Below are positions 29,948 to 36,412 of a DNA stretch of 36,412 nucleotides, piece after piece. Position 1 is the first letter of the stretch. Each line of letters opens with the position of its first letter. Location of the stretch: NCBI GenBank assembly GCA_013696555.1, contig JACCYJ010000230.1, forward strand, positions 1 to 36,412, read 5' to 3'. Below the pieces are notes generated by a model. It searched no databases, was not told the origin of the DNA, and saw only the letters and a program-made list of their open reading frames with translations. This DNA is from Nocardioidaceae bacterium. Lineage in GTDB: Bacteria > Actinomycetota > Actinomycetes > Propionibacteriales > Nocardioidaceae. A program made the translations under genes and the position numbers.

Positions 29948-30477
29948 GTAACTCCGGCGACCCACAGACCGCACACCCCTCGGACGACCCGGAGACTGTC
30001 GCACCTGCCCGCATCCGATTGTTCATCGCGGTGGTCGCAAGCGTGTACGTCATCGACGTGCTGACCAAGGTCGCAGCCGTCGCGACCCTGACGGACCGGG
30101 CACCGGTGACGATTGTTCCGGGCGTTCTCCACCTCGACCTGACGCGCAACCCGGGTGCGGCGTTCAGCGTGGCGACCGGGATGACCGTGTTGCTGAGCTT
30201 GGTGGCGGCCGGTGTGGCCTTCGTGATCGTGCGGATGGCCAGGCGGTTGCGGGACCGGGCCTGGGCGGTAGCGCTCGGCCTGCTGCTCGGCGGTGCGCTC
30301 GGCAATCTCACCGACCGGCTGCTGCGGGAGCCGGGTCCACTACGGGGGCATGTCGTGGACTTCCTGCAGCTGCCGCACTGGCCCGTGTTCAACGTCGCCG
30401 ACTCCTGCATCGTGGCCGCTGCCGTCCTGATCGTGGTGCAGTCCGTACGCGGAATCGGTATCGACGGGCGTGCCTGA
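29920..30477 (+). CDS. lspA: Lipoprotein signal peptidase LspA (start uncertain)
   Basis: [76 protein letters not shown] (catalytic Asp motifs). Confidence 0.92.
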   Translation: MQAARGASLSNSGDPQTAHPSDDPETVAPARIRLFIAVVASVYVIDVLTKVAAVATLTDRAPVTIVPGVLHLDLTRNPGAAFSVATGMTVLLSLVAAGVAFVIVRMARRLRDRAWAVALGLLLGGALGNLTDRLLREPGPLRGHVVDFLQLPHWPVFNVADSCIVAAAVLIVVQSVRGIGIDGRA

Positions 30478-31399
30478 CCAGCGCAGCCTGCCGGTGCCGC
30501 AGGGGTTGGCCGGCGAACGCGTGGACGTCGGGTTGGGCAGGCTGTTGGGGTTGTCGCGCACCCGTGCTGCCGATCTGGTCGAGTCCGGGCACGTCCTGCT
30601 CGACGGTACGCCGCCCGCGAAATCCGATCGGTTGGTGTCCGGAAGCTGGCTCGAGGTGACACTCGCCGACGTGCCGTCCGCCGTTGAGGTAGTTCCGGCG
30701 ATGGTGGCCGGGCTGCGGATCGTCCACGACGACGACCACATCGTGGTGGTGGACAAACCGGTCGGGGTGGCCGCTCACCCGAGCCCCGGCTGGTCGGGTC
30801 CGACGGTGGTCGGGCACCTGGCGGCGACGGGCTTCACCGTCGCGACCTCCGGCCCCGCAGAGCGTGCAGGGGTGGTCCAACGGCTCGACGTCGGCACCAG
30901 TGGGTTGATGGTGGTGGCCAAGTCGGAGCACGCGTACGCCGAGCTCAAGAGGGCCTTCCGGGAGCGCGATGTCGAGAAGGTCTACCACGCCCTCGTCCAA
31001 GGGCACCCCGACCCGTCGACCGGCACGATCGACGCACCCGTCGGCCGCCACCCCAGGCATGACTCCCGCTGGGCGGTGGTGGCCGGGGGCAAGCCCAGCG
31101 TGACGCACTACGAGACCCTGGAGGCGCACCGGTTCGCAAGCCTGCTGGAGGTCACGTTGCAGACCGGACGGACCCATCAGATCCGGGTGCATCTGAGCAC
31201 GTTGCATCATCCCTGTGTCGGTGACCTCACGTACGGTGCGGACCCGACGCTTGCCGCCCGCACCGGCTTGGGCCGGCAGTGGTTGCACGCCGTGCGCCTC
31301 GGCTTCCAGCACCCCGACACCGGGGAGTACGCCCGGTTCACCTCCGCCTACCCCCAAGACCTCGCGCACGCCCTCGACGTGGTACGCGATGCCGCCTGA
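30470..31399 (+). CDS. RluA/RluD-family pseudouridine synthase
   Basis: S4-like N-terminus; [94 protein letters not shown]. Confidence 0.95.
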   Translation: MPDQRSLPVPQGLAGERVDVGLGRLLGLSRTRAADLVESGHVLLDGTPPAKSDRLVSGSWLEVTLADVPSAVEVVPAMVAGLRIVHDDDHIVVVDKPVGVAAHPSPGWSGPTVVGHLAATGFTVATSGPAERAGVVQRLDVGTSGLMVVAKSEHAYAELKRAFRERDVEKVYHALVQGHPDPSTGTIDAPVGRHPRHDSRWAVVAGGKPSVTHYETLEAHRFASLLEVTLQTGRTHQIRVHLSTLHHPCVGDLTYGADPTLAARTGLGRQWLHAVRLGFQHPDTGEYARFTSAYPQDLAHALDVVRDAA

Positions 31400-31850
31400 G
31401 CTCGCCTTGCGGCCGGCCGACAAATCGGACGCTGCCCGGGCAGCGCAGGTGTTGCTGGTGTCCCGACGAGCCGCCGAGAACCGGAGCGAGATCCCGGTCG
31501 GTGTCCACAGCGACGACGAGGTCCGCCGTTGGTTCAGTGACGTCGTCATGGTGAGCCGGGAGGTCTGGGTTGCCGAGGCAGCCGGGCTCCTTGTCGCCGT
31601 CTTGGTCCTCGATGACGCCTGGCTCGATCATCTCTACGTGCTTCCTGACCACAGCGGTCGAGGCATCGGGTCTGCACTGCTAGACCTCGCCAAGGCGGTC
31701 CGGCCGGACGGGTTCTCGCTCTGGGTTTTCCAACGCAATGTCCCAGCCCAGCGGTTCTATCTGGGGGCCGGTTTGGTCGAGGTGGAACGCACCGATGGCA
31801 ACGGAAACGAGGAGCGGGCGCCCGACATCCGGTACCGCTGGGAGCGCTGA
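31389..31850 (+). CDS. GNAT-family N-acetyltransferase
   Basis: [54 protein letters not shown]. Confidence 0.88.
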   Translation: MPPELALRPADKSDAARAAQVLLVSRRAAENRSEIPVGVHSDDEVRRWFSDVVMVSREVWVAEAAGLLVAVLVLDDAWLDHLYVLPDHSGRGIGSALLDLAKAVRPDGFSLWVFQRNVPAQRFYLGAGLVEVERTDGNGNEERAPDIRYRWER

Positions 31851-31945
31851 GTGTCGGACCAGGACGCGAACCTGGGTCGGCGTAGGCTGACGCGCACTTG
31901 TCACCACTTGACCACCAGATCCATCGCGAGGAAGGCCCTCCCCCG

Positions 31946-34900
31946 ATGTCGAGCAGCGGGTCGTTCGTGCACCTGCACGTCCACACCGAGTACTCCATGC
32001 TCGACGGCGCCGCCCGCATCAAGGACCTCTTCTCGGAGTCGTCCCGGCTAGGCATGCCCGCTCTGGCAATCACCGACCACGGCTACTTGTTCGGCGCGTA
32101 CGAGTTCTATCAAGCGGCCCAGCAGACCGGTGTCAAGCCGATCATTGGTGTGGAGGCCTACCTCACCCCCGGAACGAGCCGATTCGAGCGCCGGCGCGTC
32201 CAGTGGGGCAACGGAGGCGGCGACGACGTGTCCGGCGGCGGGGCGTACACCCACCTCACGATGCTCGCGGAGACCACCCCCGGCATGCACAACCTGTTCC
32301 GGCTGGCGAGCCGAGCGTCCCTCGAGGGTTACTTCTACAAGCCACGGATGGACCGCGAGCTGTTGGCGGAGTACAGCTCGGGAATTCTGGCGACCACGGG
32401 TTGCCCCTCTGGTGAGGTCCAGACGCTCCTGCGGTTGGGGAAGTACGAGGAAGCGGTGCGCTCGGCGGCGGAGTTCCGGGACATCTTCGGAGCCGGCAAC
32501 TACTTCTGCGAGCTGATGGACCACGGGCTCGACATCGAGCGCCGAACACGTCAGGACTTGTTGAAACTCGCGCGGGAGCTGCGGCTCCCGCTGGTTGCCA
32601 GCAACGACCTCCACTACACGAAGCCGCAGGAGGCGGCCGGTCACGCGGCCCTGCTCTGCGTTCAGTCCGCGTCGACGCTGGCCGACCCGAACCGGTTCAA
32701 GTTCGACGCTGACGACTTCTACCTCAAGTCGCCGCAGGAGATGCGCGAGGTGTGGCGTGACCTGCCCGAGGCGTGCGACAACACGCTGCTGATCGCCGAG
32801 CGCTGCCAGGTCGAGTTCGCCGAAGGCCGAGACCTGATGCCCCGGTTCCCGGTGCCGCCAGGCGAGTCGGAGGAGACCTGGTTCGTCCGCGAGGTCGACC
32901 GTGGGCTGGCACGTCGCTATCCAGACGGGGTGTCGGCGGCTGCCCGGGCCCGCGCCGACTTCGAGGTCGGCGTCGTGTTGGCGATGGGCTTCCCAGGCTA
33001 CTTCCTCGTCGTCGCCGACTTCATCAACTGGGCACGTTCGCAGGGCATCCGGGTCGGCCCCGGCCGCGGATCGGCCACCGGCGCGATCGTTGCCTACGCC
33101 CTCGGCATCACCGAGCTCGACCCGCTCGTGCACGGCCTGCTCTTCGAGCGCTTCCTCAACCCGGACCGCGCCGAGATGCCGGACATCGACATCGACTTCG
33201 ACGAGCGAGGTCGCGGCGAGGTCATCCGCTACTGCACCCAGAAGTACGGTGAGGACCGGGTCGCGCAAATCGTGACGTACGGCACGATCAAGGCCAAGCA
33301 GGCGATCAAGGACTCCTCCCGGGTGCTGGGCTACCCGTTCGCGATGGGGGACCGGATCACCAAGGCGATGCCGCCCGCCGTGATGGGCAAGGACATTCCG
33401 CTGACCAGCATCTTCGACGATCAGCACCCCCGCTACGCCGAGGCCGGTGGTTTCCGCACGCTGTACGACAGCGACGCTGACATCCGCCGGATCGTCGACA
33501 CTGCCACCCAGCTGGAGAATCTCAAGCGCCAGTGGGGAGTCCACGCCGCGGGCGTGATCATGTCCAGTGAGCCGCTGGTCGACGTCATCCCGATCATGCG
33601 CCGGGAAGCCGACGGCGCGATCATCACCCAGTTCGACTACCCGGCGTGCATGTCGCTGGGGCTGCTCAAGATGGACTTCCTGGGGCTGCGCAACCTCACC
33701 GTCATCGATGACGCGCTGGCCAATATCAAGAGCAACCGCGACCGCGAGATCGACGTGGACTCGCTGGGGCTCGACGACCTGGAGACATATGCGCTCCTGG
33801 CGCGCGGTGACACGCTCGGTGTCTTCCAGCTCGACGGGGCGCCGATGCGATCGTTGCTTCGGCTGATGCGGCCCAGCACCTTCGAGGACATCTCGGCGGT
33901 CCTGGCGCTCTACCGGCCAGGCCCGATGGCGGCCAACGCCCATCTCGACTATGCCGACCGCAAGAACGGCCGTAAGCCGGCGACCCCGATCCACCCCGAG
34001 CTGGCCGAGCCGCTGGCCGAGATCCTTGACGAGACGTTCGGACTGATCGTCTACCAGGAGCAGGTCCAGGCGATCGCCCGCAAGGTGGCCGGCTACACGT
34101 TGGGACAGGCCGACCTGCTGCGGCGCGCCATGAGCAAGAAGAAGCGTGACGTGCTGGAGATGGAGCACGAGAGGTTCTGCTCCGGGATGGTGGCCAATGG
34201 CTATTCGGCCCGCGCGGTCAAGGCCTTGTGGGACACACTGCTGCCGTTCTGCGACTACGGGTTCAACAAGTCCCACACGGCGGGGTACGGTCTGGTGTCG
34301 TACTGGACGGCGTACCTGAAGGCCAACTTCCCGGCCGAGTACATGGCTGCTCTGTTGACGTCGGTCCGCGACGACAAGGACAAGATGGCGGTCTACCTCG
34401 GTGAGTGCCGCCGGATGGGGATCTCGGTCCTGCCTCCCGACGTCAACGAGTCGGAGTCGACCTTCACACCGGTCGGAATCGACATCCGGTTCGGCCTCAA
34501 CGCTGTCCGCAACGTCGGAAACAACGTGGTCGCAGCCACTGTCGCCACCCGCACCGAGCGCGGCAAGTTCACCGACTTCGCCGACTTCATGGACAAGGTG
34601 CCACCGATCGTCTGCAACAAGCGGGTTGTGGAGTCGCTTGCGAAGGCCGGCGCCTTCGACTCCCTCGGCCACTGCCGACGTGGCCTGGTCGCGATCCACG
34701 AGGATGCCGTCGACCAGTACGCGGACATCAAGCGCAACGAGGCGATGGGGCAGGACTCGCTGTTCGACGGTCTCACCGACGACACCTTCGCAGCCGTGTC
34801 CTTCCGGGTCCCGGACATCGCCGAGTGGGACAAGCAGACCTTGCTCGGCTATGAGCGGGAGATGTTGGGGCTGTACGTGTCGAGCCACCCGTTGCTCGGG

Positions 34901-35464
34901 CTGGAGCACGTGCTGGCCGCTTCCTGCGACTGCACAATCGGGGCGCTGGTGGCCGATGAGTCCCGAGGGGACAACACGCCGGTGGCAATCGGCGGTCTGA
35001 TCACCGGGATCCAGCTGAAGAGGACCCGCAAGGGTGACACCTGGGCAATCGTCACGCTCGAGGACTTGGAGGGGGCGGTCAACGTCATGCTGTTCCCGTC
35101 GGCCTACCTGGTGGCCGCCCCGCTGCTGGTCGAGGACGCCATCGTCGTCGTCAAGGGTCGGCTGCGGCGAAACGAGGACGTTCCGGAGATCACCGCGACC
35201 GACGTCAGCGTTCCGGAGCTGGCGCGCGCCCTGCAGGGGCCTGTGGTGATCTCGTTGCCGGCCGCTCGGTGCACGTCGCCGACGGTGGACGCTCTCAAGG
35301 ACGTGCTCGTCACCCATCCTGGTGTCACCGAGGTCCAGCTGCGGCTGACTACGCCGGAGCGCACCAAGGTCCTCCGGCTGGACGAGAGGCTTCGCGTCAC
35401 CGCGAGCCCGGCCTTGATGGCCGACCTCAAGGCGTTGCTCGGGCCGGCGTGCCTGAGCCGCTGA
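31946..35464 (+). CDS. dnaE: DNA polymerase III alpha subunit (DnaE1-type)
   Basis: PHP domain SFVHLHVHTEYSMLDGAARIKDLF; VGPGRGSATGAIVAYALGITELDPL; MPDIDIDFDERGRGEVIRY; GFNKSHTAGYGLVSYWTAYLKANFPAEYMAAL; OB domain near C-terminus. Confidence 0.97.
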   Translation: MSSSGSFVHLHVHTEYSMLDGAARIKDLFSESSRLGMPALAITDHGYLFGAYEFYQAAQQTGVKPIIGVEAYLTPGTSRFERRRVQWGNGGGDDVSGGGAYTHLTMLAETTPGMHNLFRLASRASLEGYFYKPRMDRELLAEYSSGILATTGCPSGEVQTLLRLGKYEEAVRSAAEFRDIFGAGNYFCELMDHGLDIERRTRQDLLKLARELRLPLVASNDLHYTKPQEAAGHAALLCVQSASTLADPNRFKFDADDFYLKSPQEMREVWRDLPEACDNTLLIAERCQVEFAEGRDLMPRFPVPPGESEETWFVREVDRGLARRYPDGVSAAARARADFEVGVVLAMGFPGYFLVVADFINWARSQGIRVGPGRGSATGAIVAYALGITELDPLVHGLLFERFLNPDRAEMPDIDIDFDERGRGEVIRYCTQKYGEDRVAQIVTYGTIKAKQAIKDSSRVLGYPFAMGDRITKAMPPAVMGKDIPLTSIFDDQHPRYAEAGGFRTLYDSDADIRRIVDTATQLENLKRQWGVHAAGVIMSSEPLVDVIPIMRREADGAIITQFDYPACMSLGLLKMDFLGLRNLTVIDDALANIKSNRDREIDVDSLGLDDLETYALLARGDTLGVFQLDGAPMRSLLRLMRPSTFEDISAVLALYRPGPMAANAHLDYADRKNGRKPATPIHPELAEPLAEILDETFGLIVYQEQVQAIARKVAGYTLGQADLLRRAMSKKKRDVLEMEHERFCSGMVANGYSARAVKALWDTLLPFCDYGFNKSHTAGYGLVSYWTAYLKANFPAEYMAALLTSVRDDKDKMAVYLGECRRMGISVLPPDVNESESTFTPVGIDIRFGLNAVRNVGNNVVAATVATRTERGKFTDFADFMDKVPPIVCNKRVVESLAKAGAFDSLGHCRRGLVAIHEDAVDQYADIKRNEAMGQDSLFDGLTDDTFAAVSFRVPDIAEWDKQTLLGYEREMLGLYVSSHPLLGLEHVLAASCDCTIGALVADESRGDNTPVAIGGLITGIQLKRTRKGDTWAIVTLEDLEGAVNVMLFPSAYLVAAPLLVEDAIVVVKGRLRRNEDVPEITATDVSVPELARALQGPVVISLPAARCTSPTVDALKDVLVTHPGVTEVQLRLTTPERTKVLRLDERLRVTASPALMADLKALLGPACLSR

Positions 35465-35973
35465 CCGCGCGCGCTGAGGCGGTGCGCGCCAGCCTGGTGA
35501 CGCTGGTCGTTTTCATCGTGTTGGGGTGTCTCGGGGGATGGCTGTGGGCGCAGTGGGCGGATCCGGCGAGGTTTGTGGTCACCGCGGACAACGCCGTGAT
35601 GGGCGAGTTGGAAGCGGGTCGCGAATTCGGCGTCGACGTGCTCTACGCCATCATCGCAGCCGTCGCCGGCCTGCTGGCGGGCAGCGTGCTGGGCTGGCGT
35701 TACGGCGGCAGCGGGTGGGCGTTACCCGTCGCGGTCACCGCGGCGGCTCTGCTGGCCGCCATCATTGCCTGGCGCCTCGGCGTCGGGCTGGGTCCGCCGG
35801 AGCCGCTCAGCGCCCTGGAGGGCGCCCAGCGCGATGATCTGGTTCCAGAACGGCTCGACGTCCACGCGAAGGGTCTGCTGCTGCTCTGGCCGATGACCGC
35901 GCTGATAGGTGTTCTTGCCAGCGTGGCCGCTGTTCACCCAAAGCGACGACACCATTACCCGGACGGACAGTAG
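35449..35973 (+). CDS. Multi-TM conserved actinobacterial membrane protein (possibly DUF2567-like)
   Basis: GTG 35449 overlapping dnaE end; about four TM segments (LVTLVVFIVLGCLGGWLWAQWADPARFVV; AIIAAVAGLLAGSVLGW; ALPVAVTAAALLAAIIAWRLGVGLGP; LLLLWPMTALIGVLASVAAV). Confidence 0.7.
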   Translation: MPEPLTARAEAVRASLVTLVVFIVLGCLGGWLWAQWADPARFVVTADNAVMGELEAGREFGVDVLYAIIAAVAGLLAGSVLGWRYGGSGWALPVAVTAAALLAAIIAWRLGVGLGPPEPLSALEGAQRDDLVPERLDVHAKGLLLLWPMTALIGVLASVAAVHPKRRHHYPDGQ

Positions 35974-35982
35974 GCTTCTCAG

Positions 35983-36412
35983 GTGTCTACTCCACAGTGG
36001 GGCTCGCCGCCGGACAGTGCAGGTCAGCCGGAATGGCTCACCAACTCGGCGCCGCCGGAGAGCGGGTCGGGCGGCGGCCGCCGCCGGGGCGTGATCATCG
36101 GCGCATCGGTCGCCGCGCTTGCACTCGTCGGAGGTGGGGCGTTCGCCGCTTACCAGTTCCTCGACAGCGCCGGGGACCAACCCGCGGACGCGTTGCCAGG
36201 CGGCGCAATCGCATACGCCCGCATCGACTTCGACCCGTCCGCCAGTCAAAAGATTGCCGTCGTGCAGCTGTTGCGTCGGGTGCCGCAGTTCGAGGAGGAG
36301 ACCGGCATCACCAGCGATCGGGAGGATCTGCGCCGCGTGATCGTCGACCGATTTCTGGGCGACAGCGAGTGCGCCGAGCTTTCCTTTGCTGACGACTTTC
36401 AACCGTGGATCG
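35983..36412 (+). CDS. DUF3352-like secreted/membrane-anchored protein, N-terminal part (runs off window)
   Basis: VSTPQWGSPPDSAGQPEWLTNSAPPESGSGGGRRRGVIIGASVAALALVGGGAFAAYQFLDSAGDQPADALPGGAIAYARIDFDPSASQKIAVVQLLRRVPQFEEETGI..; open frame to the end. Confidence 0.8.
   Translation, partial: MSTPQWGSPPDSAGQPEWLTNSAPPESGSGGGRRRGVIIGASVAALALVGGGAFAAYQFLDSAGDQPADALPGGAIAYARIDFDPSASQKIAVVQLLRRVPQFEEETGITSDREDLRRVIVDRFLGDSECAELSFADDFQPWI

Noticed and set aside
32048-35317. 1089-aa antisense ORF opposite dnaE
   Set aside because: Mirror frame of a high-GC gene; low-complexity, Arg/Gly/His/Val-biased sequence with no recognisable domain, and dnaE on + is unambiguous.

Overview
The window is a high-GC actinobacterial chromosome segment centred on a nearly complete division and cell-wall (dcw) cluster on the + strand: mraZ, small membrane ORF, rsmH, ftsL-like, ftsI, murE, murF, mraY, murD, ftsW, murG, murC, ftsQ, 459-bp gap, ftsZ, pgeF, yggS-like, sepF, yggT, divIVA/wag31. 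On the left, on the - strand, are a UvrA-like ABC protein fragment, a small DUF1059-like protein, a VOC/glyoxalase protein with an AraC regulator, and a transglutaminase / DUF58 / MoxR operon divergent from mraZ. On the right are ileS (-), a DksA/TraR zinc-finger protein with a histone-H1-like repeat tail, lspA, rluD, a GNAT protein, dnaE, a membrane protein and the start of a DUF3352-like protein. The gene content is mostly conventional. The noteworthy signals are non-coding: (i) a GTGGCGCAAAT repeat array with a perfect 14-bp inverted repeat in the ftsQ-ftsZ gap, and a related 30-bp-spaced pair in the ileS/traR gap; (ii) a well-formed translational T-box leader on ileS; (iii) a three-copy, 10-bp-phased MraZ box; (iv) a palindrome near the ftsZ promoter; (v) a 10 x 5-aa repeat tail on the TraR-like protein; (vi) an unassigned 67-aa single-TM ORF between mraZ and rsmH. 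I found no CRISPR array, rRNA, tRNA, transposase or prophage genes. All calls are by eye; no database search was possible.
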